Below, one piece after another: positions 42,528 to 51,263 of a DNA stretch of 64,000 bases. Origin of the DNA: Bradyrhizobium rifense (GTDB lineage: Bacteria > Pseudomonadota > Alphaproteobacteria > Rhizobiales > Xanthobacteraceae); NCBI RefSeq assembly GCF_008123425.1, contig NZ_VSSS01000024.1:197374-261373 (forward strand), given 5' to 3'. The stretch's first letter is position 1. Each line of letters opens with the position of its first letter. Position numbers and translations under genes: made by a program. The notes under the pieces are model-generated. The model was given only the letters and a program-made list of their open reading frames with translations, did not search any database and was not told the DNA's origin.

Positions 42528-42935
42528 ATGGCAAAGGACAGCAAGGTCATCGCCGCGAACGCGGCTTTTTACGCCGCCTTTTCGACCGGCGATTTTGACG
42601 AAATGAAGCGGATGTGGGCGGATGACGACGCCATTTCCTGCATTCATCCCGGCTGGCCCGCGATCGTCGGCCACGCCACCGTGATCGGAAGCTGGCGCGA
42701 CATCCTGCAAAATCCGGAACGGCCGCAGATCGTCTGCGCCGAGCCGCAGGCGATCGTCGACGGCGACAGTGCGCGCGTGCTCTGCATCGAGATCGTCGAC
42801 GGCACCGCCTTGGCCGCCGCCAACCATTTTCGGCGCGTTGGCGACGGCTGGCGGCTGGTGCATCACCAGTCGAGCCCAATCGCGCAGATTGTCGAGCAGG
42901 CTGAGGACGATAGAGCAAGTCACCGGGTGCACTGA
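42528..42935 (+). CDS. SnoaL/NTF2-like small domain protein
   Basis: 135 residues forming a single cone-shaped NTF2-like domain. It has an N-terminal helix pair (AANAAFYAAFSTGDFDEMKR), MWADDDAISCIHPGWPAIVG with a conserved His, and a C-terminal strand pair ending GWRLVHHQSSP. Homologues are common in Bradyrhizobium as DUF4440/SnoaL-like proteins; roles range from isomerase to ligand-binding scaffold. The GAGAGG lies very close to the ATG. It may be co-transcribed with uxuB 86 bases upstream, but a link to hexuronates is not shown. Confidence 0.78.
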   Translation: MAKDSKVIAANAAFYAAFSTGDFDEMKRMWADDDAISCIHPGWPAIVGHATVIGSWRDILQNPERPQIVCAEPQAIVDGDSARVLCIEIVDGTALAAANHFRRVGDGWRLVHHQSSPIAQIVEQAEDDRASHRVH

Positions 42936-42948
42936 CCGCGACGGCGTT

Positions 42949-43701
42949 CTACTGTGCATGGGGTTGTTTTGCGGTTTTTGGTTCGGCGGCGAGTTCCGAC
43001 AGATCGTCCAGCACCACCCGCGCCGCGCTGAAATCGTCATCCCGGAAGTACAGGCTGCGGGTGATGAGCACGGGAATGTCGGCCCGCGAGGCCGCGATCA
43101 GCCCATTGGCGGAATCCTCGATCGCGACGCAGTCGGATGGCGCCAGCTTCAGCCGCGCCAGGACCTCGAGATAGACATCCGGCGCAGGCTTCTTGTGCCT
43201 CACATCGTCGCCGGCAACGATCGCATCGAAATCCGCGGCCCAGCGCGTCCCCAGCGCCCGCGACAGCAACGCACCGATGTTGCCGTGCGAGGTCGTGGTC
43301 GCGATCGCGAGCCGCTGGCCGCGCGCCTTGGCCGCAATGAGCAGCTCCGTCACACCGGGCCGCAAGGCGCAGCAGCCGGTCTCGACCAGCTCGGCATAAT
43401 GCGCAGTCTTGATGCGATGGAGCACGGCAATATCCGCATCCGACAGGGGCGGCGCGATCCACTGCCTGGTGTGGAAGGCGCGGATGCGTTCCTTGCCGCC
43501 GGTCACGCGCAGCAGATCCTTGTAGGCGACCCGGTCCCAATGCCAATCGAGACCGTGACGGGCAAAGGCGTGGTTGAAGGCCCGCCGATGCAGCTCCTCC
43601 GTCTCAGCGAGGGTCCCGTCGACATCGAAGATCAGCGCGACCGCGTTCCGGATCAGCTCCGCCGCGCCGGATGGCGCCATGGTGGCCAGTTCCGCCTGCA
43701 T
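42949..43701 (-). CDS. HAD-family sugar-phosphatase-like hydrolase (CbbY/Gph type)
   Basis: 250 residues. Motif I is LIFDVDGTLAETEELHRRAF, which places the two aspartates at about 25 and 27. An alpha-helical cap follows (GLDWHWDRVAYKDLLRVTGG). Motif II is AIATTTSHGN, and motif III/IV HKKPAPDVYLEVL and CVAIEDSANGLIAA. It matches CbbY/phosphoglycolate-phosphatase-type HAD enzymes, which remove phosphate from xylulose-1,5-bisphosphate, phosphoglycolate or sugar phosphates. It converges on the NTF2-like gene and has no obvious partner. Confidence 0.85.
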   Translation of the reverse strand: MQAELATMAPSGAAELIRNAVALIFDVDGTLAETEELHRRAFNHAFARHGLDWHWDRVAYKDLLRVTGGKERIRAFHTRQWIAPPLSDADIAVLHRIKTAHYAELVETGCCALRPGVTELLIAAKARGQRLAIATTTSHGNIGALLSRALGTRWAADFDAIVAGDDVRHKKPAPDVYLEVLARLKLAPSDCVAIEDSANGLIAASRADIPVLITRSLYFRDDDFSAARVVLDDLSELAAEPKTAKQPHAQ

Positions 43702-43838
43702 GGTCGAGCCTCCCTGTCACGAGCGACCATCGCCCGAGGCAGCAGGCGAGTACAATCGCAATATCTTTTGCCGGACCCAAAAATCTCTTATGAGCGGGGA
43801 CGCGCCGGGTGGCGCGAACAGGAACTCACGGGAGACGC

Positions 43839-44687
43839 ATGCGGCTCTTCATCCTCGGCCTCGGCTACAGCGCCCGGCATTTCGTCCGCAAATTCGGCGG
43901 CAGCTTCTCGCATGTCGCCGGCACGGTCCGCGACCCCACCGCGCGGGACGACCTTGCAGGGATCGAGGTGCATGGCTTTTCCGGCAGCCGTCCGGCTGAC
44001 GCGACGGTCGGCCGTATCAGCGATGCCGATGTCCTCCTCGTATCGATCCCACCGGGCAGCACCGGCGACCCCGCAATCGCCGCGCTCGGCGATGTGCTGG
44101 CGGCGAGGCGCCGCAAGGTCGTCTATCTCTCCACCATCGGCGTCTACGGCGATCACGCCGGCGGATGGGTCGACGAGAGCACGCCGCCGCAGTCTACCCT
44201 CGACCGCGCGCGGATGCGGGTCGCGGCGGAGCAGGCCTGGGCGGAAATGGCACAAGGCGACGTCGCGATCCTGCGGCTTGCCGGCATTTACGGTCCGGGC
44301 CGCAACGCGCTGGTGACGCTGCGCAGCGGCACGGCGCGCCGCATCATCAAGCCCGGCCAGGTCTTCAACCGCATCCATGTCGACGATATCGCCAGCGCCA
44401 TCGTGGCCGCGATCAGCCACAACAGCGGCGGCATCTGGAATGTCTGCGACGACGAGCCCGCGCCGCCCCAGGACGTGATCGCCTACGCCGCGCAGTTGAT
44501 GGGCATTGCGCCACCGGACGAAGAACCGTTCGCGACCGCCGAGATGTCGGCGATGGCGCGCAGCTTCTATGCCAGCAGCGCCCGCGTCGCCAACGCAAAA
44601 CTGAAGCACGAGCTCGGCGTCGCGCTGGCCTATCCGACCTATCGGCACGGCCTCGATGCGCTGTGGCGCGAAGGCGACGGACGATAA
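43839..44687 (+). CDS. NAD-dependent epimerase/dehydratase-family protein (YeeZ-like)
   Basis: 282 residues from the ATG at 43839 with GGGAGA upstream. The nucleotide motif is MRLFILGLGYSARHFV, a YeeZ-like variant of GxxGxxG. LSTIGVYGDHAGGWVDEST and PQSTLDRARMRVAAEQAW include the substrate-side serine, but the usual YxxxK pair is replaced (TLDRAR). LRLAGIYGPGRNAL is strongly conserved. The function of this branch is not known; a redox or sugar-nucleotide role is assumed. Confidence 0.8.
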   Translation: MRLFILGLGYSARHFVRKFGGSFSHVAGTVRDPTARDDLAGIEVHGFSGSRPADATVGRISDADVLLVSIPPGSTGDPAIAALGDVLAARRRKVVYLSTIGVYGDHAGGWVDESTPPQSTLDRARMRVAAEQAWAEMAQGDVAILRLAGIYGPGRNALVTLRSGTARRIIKPGQVFNRIHVDDIASAIVAAISHNSGGIWNVCDDEPAPPQDVIAYAAQLMGIAPPDEEPFATAEMSAMARSFYASSARVANAKLKHELGVALAYPTYRHGLDALWREGDGR

Positions 44688-44723
44688 GGTTCCGGGCGCG
44701 TCCCAGACATGCCCTGCCCACGC

Positions 44724-44752
44724 TTGACTTCGCATCTGCGCGGTCGTGATCT
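44724..44752 (+). promoter_or_regulatory. Possible sigma-70 promoter for the serine hydrolase gene
   Basis: TTGACT at 44724-44729 and TGATCT at 44747-44752 are separated by 17 bases, about 50 bases before the ATG at 44802. The -35 box is good and the -10 box is moderate. Such sites arise by chance, so this is tentative. Confidence 0.35.
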
Positions 44753-44801
44753 AGGCGTGGAGCGAGCCACCGCATAACGAGCTCGCCTTTGGGAGGATAC
44801 A

Positions 44802-46067
44802 ATGAACAAGACGATCGCCATGATCGCGGCGGCTGCCGTCATCACGCTCGGAGCAGCGCGCGCCGCGCCGCTGCCCGAGGCCAATCCCGACGACGCCGGT
44901 TTCTCGAAGCAGGGCCTTGCAAGGCTCGACAGCTTCTTCGCGCGCGAGATCGCTGCCAAGCGCGTGCCGGGCGCGGTCGTCGCGATCGCGCGGGACGGCA
45001 AGCTCGTGCACTACAAGGCCTATGGCATGCTCGATCCGGAAAAGGGCACGCCGATGCCCATTGACGCGATGTTCGCGCTGGCCTCGATGACGAAACCGAT
45101 GGCTGCGGTTGCCGGCCTGACGCTGATGGAGCAAGGCAAGCTGCCGCTCCAGGCAAAACTGTCCGATTACTTTCCCGCCTTTGCCGACATGCAAGTCGGC
45201 GTTCAGCAGGCCGACGGCTCCCTGAAGCTCGAGCCGCAGGCGTCACCGATCTTCATCCACGATTTGTATCGGCACACGTCCGGCCTGATGTATGGCGGCC
45301 GCCCGGACAGCTCCAGCGTGTTGGCGCGTCAATACCCCGAGGGCACGGCGCCAGCGATCGAAGGCGACACGCAGGCCTTCATCGAGCGCATCACAAAGCT
45401 GCCGCTGGTGCATCAGCCCTCGACTGAATTCGAGTACGGCTTTTCGATCGACGTGCTTGGCGCGGTGGTCGAGAAGGTCAGCGAGCAGCATCTCGGCGAC
45501 TATCTCGCCGCCAATGTCTGGCAGCCGCTCGGCATGAAGGACGCGACCTTCCATCCCACCGACGCACAGCGCCCTCGCCTCGCTCGTCCCTTTGCCAACG
45601 ACCCGCTGACCGGAAGACCGCAGGCCATCAAGCTGCTGGATACCCCGACCAAGTTCGATTGCGGCGGCGCCTGCTCGTTTGCGACGGTCGGCGACTACAT
45701 TCGCTTCGGCCAGATGCTGCTCAATGGCGGCGAGCTCGAGGGCCAGCGTATCCTCTCGCCCAAGACCGTCCATCACATGACGAGCAACCATCTCGGCCCC
45801 GAGATCAAGAACAACGTGGCCAATATCGAGCCGCATCGTGCCGGCTTCGGCTTTGGTCTCGCGGTCGCGGTCCGCACCAGCGAAGGGCTTTCGTCGGTTC
45901 CCGGCAATCCCGGCGAGTTCACCTGGAACGGCGCCTACGGGACGCAGTTCTTCTGCGATCCGAAGGAGCGGCTTGTCGTGGTGGTGGGAACGGCCGCGCC
46001 CGGCGAGCTCAGGAAATATTATCGCGAGCAGGTGCAGGACATCGTCTATGGCGCGATGACGAAGTGA
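44802..46067 (+). CDS. Serine hydrolase of the class C beta-lactamase/EstB family
   Basis: 421 residues, ATG with GGGAGG eight bases upstream. The signal peptide is MNKTIAMIAAAAVITLGAARAAP. The SxxK nucleophile is Ser-Met-Thr-Lys in ALASMTKPMAAVAGL near residue 98. The tyrosine motif is in EFEYGFSIDVLGAVVEKVS, and the last motif is probably GAYGTQFFCDP. The family includes penicillin-binding proteins, esterases and D-aminopeptidases. Without the canonical KTG it is more likely an esterase than a lactamase. Followed by a strong palindromic terminator. Confidence 0.85.
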   Translation: MNKTIAMIAAAAVITLGAARAAPLPEANPDDAGFSKQGLARLDSFFAREIAAKRVPGAVVAIARDGKLVHYKAYGMLDPEKGTPMPIDAMFALASMTKPMAAVAGLTLMEQGKLPLQAKLSDYFPAFADMQVGVQQADGSLKLEPQASPIFIHDLYRHTSGLMYGGRPDSSSVLARQYPEGTAPAIEGDTQAFIERITKLPLVHQPSTEFEYGFSIDVLGAVVEKVSEQHLGDYLAANVWQPLGMKDATFHPTDAQRPRLARPFANDPLTGRPQAIKLLDTPTKFDCGGACSFATVGDYIRFGQMLLNGGELEGQRILSPKTVHHMTSNHLGPEIKNNVANIEPHRAGFGFGLAVAVRTSEGLSSVPGNPGEFTWNGAYGTQFFCDPKERLVVVVGTAAPGELRKYYREQVQDIVYGAMTK

Positions 46068-46088
46068 GACCGGCCCGCACTCAAGTAG

Positions 46089-46114
46089 AAAGGGCGGCCG
46101 ATCGGCCGCCCTTT
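46089..46114. terminator. Bidirectional terminator between converging genes
   Basis: A perfect 26-base palindrome whose left half is AAAGGGCGGCCGA, flanked by A and T runs on both sides. It lies between the serine hydrolase stop (46067) and the stop of the dienelactone-hydrolase gene (46126) on the opposite strand. The short A/T ends give a usable U-run in both directions. Confidence 0.8.
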
Positions 46115-46125
46115 GATATTCAGCG

Positions 46126-47013
46126 TCAGCTCAACACGCCGTATTTCTTGAACCAGGCCTGCGCCTGCTTCCAGGCGTCCTCCGCGGCATCCTTGCGGTA
46201 GCTGCCGCGGTAATCGGCATGGAAGCCGTGCGGCGCTTCCGGATAGATCTTGAATTCGGCCGTCTTCTTGTTCTCCGCGAGCGCCGCCTTGAGCTGCTCG
46301 ACCTGGGCCACGGGAATGCCGGTGTCGGCGCCGCCATAGAGGCCGAGCACCGGCGCCTTCATCTCGGGCGCGAGCTGCAGCGGGCTCTTCGGCCACAGCG
46401 GATTGGGCGCATCGACCGGCGGACCGTAGAAGGCGACGCCGGCCTTGAGCGTGCCGCTATGAGCGGCATATTCCCAGACCGTGCGGCCGCCGCGGCAGAA
46501 GCCGATGATGCCGAGCTTGGCGGTGTCGCCACCCTGCGATCCCGCCCAGACCACCGTCGCGTCGAGATCGGACAGCAGCTCGGCGTCCGGCTTGGAATTG
46601 ACGACCGGCAAGAGGTCCTTGATGTCGGTGATCTTGGTGAGGTCGGTGCCCTTGCGGAAATAATAGTCGGGCGCGACCGCGAAGGCGCCGAGCTTGGCGA
46701 GGCGCCGCGTCACGTCCTTGATGTATTCGTGCAGGCCAAAAATCTCCATCGCGACGATGATCACCGGCGCCTTGGTGCTGCTGGCGGGACGGACGAAATA
46801 GGCCGGCATCTCCTCGGAACCGACCTTGATCTTGGCATCTCCGGCCTGGAGGCCGCTGGTGTCGGTCGTGATCACCTCGGCGCGGACGGGACCTGTCGCA
46901 AGCGTGTAGCCCGCAGCAACGGCGGCGGTGGCGCTCATGAAGCCGCGGCGCGAGACCGGGGGCGGCTTGATCAGCCCTACGACGTCAGACGTAATGGTAG
47001 TCTCAATGCTCAT
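46126..47013 (-). CDS. Dienelactone-hydrolase-family protein with a Tat signal
   Basis: 295 residues from the ATG at 47013 with AGGAAGGA upstream. PVSRRGFMSATAAVAAGYTLA is a good twin-arginine signal, so it should be exported folded. The catalytic triad is a cysteine in GIIGFCRGGRTVWEY, Asp in LYGGADTGIP and His in EAPHGFHADYRGSY. These match carboxymethylenebutenolidase (DLH), although most exported Bradyrhizobium relatives have unknown substrates. It stands alone and converges on the serine hydrolase. Confidence 0.86.
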   Translation of the reverse strand: MSIETTITSDVVGLIKPPPVSRRGFMSATAAVAAGYTLATGPVRAEVITTDTSGLQAGDAKIKVGSEEMPAYFVRPASSTKAPVIIVAMEIFGLHEYIKDVTRRLAKLGAFAVAPDYYFRKGTDLTKITDIKDLLPVVNSKPDAELLSDLDATVVWAGSQGGDTAKLGIIGFCRGGRTVWEYAAHSGTLKAGVAFYGPPVDAPNPLWPKSPLQLAPEMKAPVLGLYGGADTGIPVAQVEQLKAALAENKKTAEFKIYPEAPHGFHADYRGSYRKDAAEDAWKQAQAWFKKYGVLS

Positions 47014-47132
47014 CGGCGATCCTTCCTGATGCCTTGCGCTAGTGTCTTGCCCTGATCCTTCAGGCGACGCATTCGCCAATAATTGCCGGCGAAACGCAAA
47101 TCACCAGCCTGCGAGCGCCAGACCTTTCAGAT

Positions 47133-48455
47133 CTAGCGATCGCGCTGCTTCACCGGCGCAGTCTCCGGCATCAGGCTCATCGCGACAAGTCCGACGATCG
47201 CCGCAAGCAGCAGGTACCAGGCCGGCGCCAGCGGATCGCCGGTGACATGGAGCAGCCAGGTGACCACGAGCTGCGCCGTGCCGCCGAAGCTCGCGATCGC
47301 GACTGCGTAGACGGTGGCGAACACGCCGCCGCGGATGTTCTGGGGCAGCGCCTCGGTGAAGGTCGCATAAAACGCTGTGAAAGGCAGCGAGCCGATGACG
47401 GAGAGCAGGCCAAACCCGACCAGCAGCGACAGCGTACCGGGCGCATGGACGATCCATAGGAAGACCGGATAGGTCAGCAACAGTGTTGCGAGCTGCGGCC
47501 AGATCATGATGGGCTTGCGGCCGAGACGATCGGCGAGCCAGCCGCCGACCAGCGCGCCGGCGAACTGAATGGCGTTGCTGACCAGCGACACGCCAAACGC
47601 CAAAGTCGACGAGACATGCAGCGTGTTCTGCGCATAGGTCGTCATGTATTGCGTGACATAGGTCGAGATCGTGCCGCTGGCCAGAACCATCAGCGCCAGC
47701 ACGATCAGGCGAGAGTGGCGGCGGGCCTGCGAGAAATGGCCTGTGCTTTCTTTCGCGGCGGCACCGGCTTCGGCCTGCGGGATCGTCTCCGGCAGGGTCC
47801 GGCGCATCCAGACGCCGAACGGCAGGCAGACCGCGCCGATCAGAAACGCGAGCCGCCAGCCATAGGCGTCCAGCATCTCCGGCGCCATGGTCTTGCTGAG
47901 GATGACGCCGACGAGCGCCCCGGCCGTCGCCGCGATCTCCTGGCTCGCCGGCTGCCACGCCACCACCAGCGCCCGATGCTCGATTGGCGCGATCTCGATC
48001 AGATAGGCGGTCGTCGGCCCGACCTCGCCGCCGAGCGCAAAGCCTTGCACCATGCGGGCCGCGATCACGATGATCGGCGCTGCAATGCCGATCGTATTGT
48101 AGGACGGCGTGAACGTGATGGTCAGGATCGCCGCCCCCATCAGCGCGAAGCTCAGCAGCATGGCCGGCCGCCTGCCGATCCGGTCGGAATAGATGCCGAG
48201 CACGATGCCGCCGAGCGGCCGCGTCACAAAGCCGGCGCCGAAGGTCGCAAGCGACAGCATCAGACTGCCGTACTCGCTTCCGGTCGGGAAGAAGGTGTGG
48301 CCGATCTGGATCGCGAAGAAGCTGTAGGTGATGAAGTCGTAGAACTCGAGCATGTTGCCGACGGTGGCGGCCAGTGCTGCGCGTTTGACATTGAACGGCT
48401 CTGCCTGGCGAGGCTGAACTTGAAAAGGCTTGGCTTGCTCGTTTCCCAGCGACAC
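47133..48455 (-). CDS. MFS transporter of the metabolite:H+ symporter (MHS) family
   Basis: About 440 residues from a GTG at 48455 with GGGGAAT upstream; an in-frame ATG at 48515 would add 20 residues. AALAATVGNMLEFYDFITYS and YSDRIGRRPAMLLSFALMG are the MHS signature, and RMVQGFALGGEVGPTTAYLI is the classic fourth-helix motif. It imports an organic acid or osmolyte with protons. No catabolic partner is adjacent. Confidence 0.86.
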   Translation of the reverse strand: MSLGNEQAKPFQVQPRQAEPFNVKRAALAATVGNMLEFYDFITYSFFAIQIGHTFFPTGSEYGSLMLSLATFGAGFVTRPLGGIVLGIYSDRIGRRPAMLLSFALMGAAILTITFTPSYNTIGIAAPIIVIAARMVQGFALGGEVGPTTAYLIEIAPIEHRALVVAWQPASQEIAATAGALVGVILSKTMAPEMLDAYGWRLAFLIGAVCLPFGVWMRRTLPETIPQAEAGAAAKESTGHFSQARRHSRLIVLALMVLASGTISTYVTQYMTTYAQNTLHVSSTLAFGVSLVSNAIQFAGALVGGWLADRLGRKPIMIWPQLATLLLTYPVFLWIVHAPGTLSLLVGFGLLSVIGSLPFTAFYATFTEALPQNIRGGVFATVYAVAIASFGGTAQLVVTWLLHVTGDPLAPAWYLLLAAIVGLVAMSLMPETAPVKQRDR

Positions 48456-48921
48456 GCTTGAATTCCCCGATCTGTTCGCCCGATTTAACCGCGTGACCGC
48501 ATTGCATCGCAACATCCATTAACCGAAAAGAGGGGTTCTCCCGCTGCCCGCGGCGCCATCACGCGTTGCAGGTTGTGTGCGGCTTCGCGCAATTCGAAAC
48601 GTTTCGCCGCAACATTCGGCTCGATCGTGGTCGCAATGACACATCATGTTGCCCATGCACAGCACACAGTCCGATATTTGAGCGCGCGCCCGCGTCATTT
48701 GACTGAAATTTTCAGATCAGTTGAGCCGTCATATTTACTCGAACTTTCTTCGTGACGCTCTAGTTCCACTCCCGAATGTTCCATCTCCAGAACGGAGAAG
48801 CGTCTTCCAAGCGCGGCAATTGTTTCCGCTTCGAGCGAAGCTCGACAGCTTCATTCTGACCCGCAGCGATTGCGCACCCAACGCATCAATTGAATAAAGC
48901 TTTATCCGATCTGGCATCGAA
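48456..48921. other. 466-base intergenic region between the MHS carrier and the MarR-like gene
   Basis: I see no credible gene here. The stretch is less GC-rich than its neighbours from about 48640 on, as expected for a promoter region of the plus-strand gene at 48922. The one clear element is the palindrome at 48894-48905, listed separately. Confidence 0.6.
48894..48905. promoter_or_regulatory. Candidate MarR operator just before the MarR-like start codon
   Basis: ATAAAGCTTTAT is a perfect 12-base palindrome 16 bases upstream of the ATG at 48922. MarR proteins often repress their own gene through short AT-rich palindromes near the start. The position fits; binding is inference. Confidence 0.45.
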
Positions 48922-49500
48922 ATGAATTTGGCTCGCGAAGCAATTGAATTATTGGGACAGGTGGCGCGAATCCTGTGGTTCGAAGGCACCAAGCACGGCA
49001 TGCGCGATCGCGAGTGGATGGCGCTGCGCTTTCTCTCCCGTGCCAACCGGTTCTCAAGGACGCCATCGGCGCTGGCAAGCTATGTCGGCACCACGCGCGG
49101 CACCGCCTCGTTCATCATCGGCGAGCTCGAGCGTCTCGGCTATGTCGAGCGAAAGCGCTCCACCAAGGACAAGCGTTCGGTGACGCTGAGCGTGACGCAG
49201 CAGGGCAAGAAGTTTCTGGCGCGCGACCCCGTCAATGGCCTCGTCGAGGCCATTGCCGTCCTCGATGACGACGGCAAGATCCGCTTTCGCGACACCTTGC
49301 GACACGTGCTCGATCAGGCGGATGCCGCCGAACAGCGGCACCACACCGACGTCTGCAAGCGATGCATCTTCCTGCGGGAGGATCGCACTGCGTCCGAGAA
49401 CAAGACGACGGTCGAATTCACCTGCCGGCTGTTTCGCGCGCCGATCGCCGAAGCCGAGATCGACCTGCTATGCACCAGCTTCGAGCATCACCGCCAATAG
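48922..49500 (+). CDS. MarR-like winged-helix regulator with a cysteine-rich C-terminal tail
   Basis: 192 residues. The winged helix spans about 30-100: SRTPSALASYVGTTRGTASF, then ELERLGYVERKRSTKDKRSV, the MarR wing with its DxRS-type turn, and LSVTQQGKKFL. After a helix it carries HHTDVCKRCIFLRED (His140, His141, Cys145, Cys148) and later Cys168 and Cys184. This pattern suggests a metal or redox site not present in ordinary MarR proteins. It stands alone, so its targets are unknown; the next gene is convergent. Confidence 0.8.
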   Translation: MNLAREAIELLGQVARILWFEGTKHGMRDREWMALRFLSRANRFSRTPSALASYVGTTRGTASFIIGELERLGYVERKRSTKDKRSVTLSVTQQGKKFLARDPVNGLVEAIAVLDDDGKIRFRDTLRHVLDQADAAEQRHHTDVCKRCIFLREDRTASENKTTVEFTCRLFRAPIAEAEIDLLCTSFEHHRQ

Positions 49501-49513
49501 AACGGTCCGCCGC

Positions 49514-50446
49514 TCATTTGCGCGCTGAGTAGACGACGCCGCCGCTGGTTTCCACCACCAGACGGCCGTTCTCGTTCCGGATCTCCTCGATGCGACCGAG
49601 ATTCGGGACCTGCTGGCGGAGCACGGCCTCGATGACACCGCTCGGCCCCTGCAGGATCGCAATGCCTTCATAAGCCTGGCGGACCGACCAGCCCTTGACC
49701 GCCTTTCGCGGTGCCGAGCTGCGTTCGGCCGGAGACACCGACCCCGTGGTCTCGGGTGCCGCGACCGAGGCCATCATCGGCATCGCCGGCGACGGCTGCA
49801 CGGCAACCGGAGTCGGCGGCTGGACCTGGGCCTGGGCGAGCCTGTCGAGCTTCGCGGTCGAGGACGAGCTCACACGCTCGATACGATCCAGATTCTCGGC
49901 GAACCGGCCAAAGCGATCGCTGGTCGCCTTGCTCGACTGATCGACCGCGGTTCGCAGACCGTCGAGATTCTCGGACACGCCGGACAATTGCTTGCGCAGC
50001 TGCGCGACCGTATCGCGCAGATTCCTGATCTCGGCGTTGGCCGCAACATTGGTCTGGCTCGGCTGCGTGGTGAGATAGGCAATGAAGCCGGTGCAGGCAC
50101 ACACCACCAGGACGGCGGCAACCGCCAATGTCGCGAGCGGTGCGACCCATGTCGGACGCGGCGGCGGCGGTTTGGCCACGATCACCGCCGGCTTGATCAC
50201 CACCGGCGCAGGCTTTGGTATCGCCATCTTATCAAGGCGCGCCTTGGCGCGAATGCGCTTCAATCCCTCGAGCGCTGCCTTGGCCGCAACTTCGTCGCTC
50301 GCGGCCGACACGGGCTTCGCTGCTGTCGCGGGCTTGGCCGCGCGCGGCGCATTATTGGTCTTCGTGTCGCGCGCTTCCGGAGCCGGCTTCGCCGCTGCGG
50401 TTAAATCCGCAGTTTCGGCGGGGCGCGTTTTTCCATCGGACAACAT
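49514..50446 (-). CDS. Unrecognised membrane-anchored coiled-coil protein
   Basis: 310 residues of no family I recognise. The first 95 residues are Ala, Pro and Lys rich and look disordered. A single membrane segment follows at about 105-130 (LATLAVAAVLVVCACTGFIA). Residues 138-200 form a predicted coiled coil with heptads such as IRNLRDTVAQLRKQLSGV. A Pro/Ala linker leads to a compact C-terminal domain (VRQAYEGIAILQGPSGVIEA) that resembles short beta-rich modules in Rhizobiales envelope proteins. The topology is a type II inner-membrane protein with the coil in the periplasm. It lies between a MarR-like gene and the flagellar regulator. Confidence 0.72.
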   Translation of the reverse strand: MLSDGKTRPAETADLTAAAKPAPEARDTKTNNAPRAAKPATAAKPVSAASDEVAAKAALEGLKRIRAKARLDKMAIPKPAPVVIKPAVIVAKPPPPRPTWVAPLATLAVAAVLVVCACTGFIAYLTTQPSQTNVAANAEIRNLRDTVAQLRKQLSGVSENLDGLRTAVDQSSKATSDRFGRFAENLDRIERVSSSSTAKLDRLAQAQVQPPTPVAVQPSPAMPMMASVAAPETTGSVSPAERSSAPRKAVKGWSVRQAYEGIAILQGPSGVIEAVLRQQVPNLGRIEEIRNENGRLVVETSGGVVYSARK

Positions 50447-51263
50447 TTGAAAATGCTCCGTTCGTTTTCGATCTGTTGAACGAAGCTAGTTGGTGAAGCT
50501 TGCCTGAAACGTGCGCATCAAAAAATCTGTTCGTCACAAACAATGCGACGTCGAATGAGTCCAACGCGTCATGCACGCGGCGAAAGTGCGACTCGAAAGA
50601 CACACACTCGCCAAGATTTCGCCAAGCTGGAGTCTCACTGCCATACATGAGTCGAATTGTCGCAGGCGGGTGCGCGGCCAGGAGAGTCAATCCCGGGTTG
50701 AAAACTCCTCCCTGCGACGGTGCTGCGGCACTACCCAAAATAGCTGTATTTGTACGGGCATACGGAACCTTATAACCGTCACGGTGCAAAAGTAGTTTGG
50801 CTATCAAACCAATTGATGAGTCTAGACATACAAAGAAACAACCAGAAACAAACCAACAGCATCAAGCACACGTAGCAAACGCTTTGTTTCGCACGCTTGA
50901 TCGGAAATCGGCAATTGTTACGGTCCTACTCAAGTGATTCTCGCCAGTTGGCGAGGAGATCGACTGAGTTCAGTAGCGTTCGGACGCACAGCAACGTGGC
51001 GCAACTGTTCTAGGTCGCTGTCTCACCGCTCCGCGCGGGGTGATCCGTAAGACACCCGCCGGGCCTCACGCAGTAAGCGTTCAGTATCGAGTCGAAGTAG
51101 CAGGCCTGCTCACGCAGGCACTGAATGCGTAGGGCTGCCCGCGAATATCGAAACCATAACAACGGTTCGCGGGAGGGAAATATCGTCAAACAGCATGGCG
51201 TCGAGCCGGGGCATCACAACAAATTCCCGGCCGCTGCAAGTGCGAAACAGGGGCGACTGACTG
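50447..51263. other. 817-base intergenic region upstream of the flagellar regulator
   Basis: No convincing gene is present: the open frames are short, lack ribosome-binding sites and have no bacterial codon pattern. The stretch is AT-richer than the genes (about 50760-50960 most of all). Near its right end, 51077-51128 can fold: GCGTTCAGT faces ACTGAATGC with one mismatch, enclosing a perfect CCTGC-TCAC-GCAGG hairpin. It probably holds the promoter and a long structured leader of the regulator gene at 51264. Confidence 0.55.

Noticed and set aside
47101..48519. A 472-residue minus-strand frame alongside the MFS gene
   Set aside because: It is an out-of-frame shadow of the MHS transporter on the same strand and lacks membrane segments and family motifs.
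50500..50775. A 91-residue plus-strand frame in the long gap before the flagellar regulator
   Set aside because: No ribosome-binding site, no recognisable domain, and overlapping frames of equal length on both strands suggest chance.
50990..51016. A possible sigma-54 promoter (TGGCGCAACTGTTC)
   Set aside because: The -24 GG is present but the -12 GC is missing, so it does not meet the consensus.
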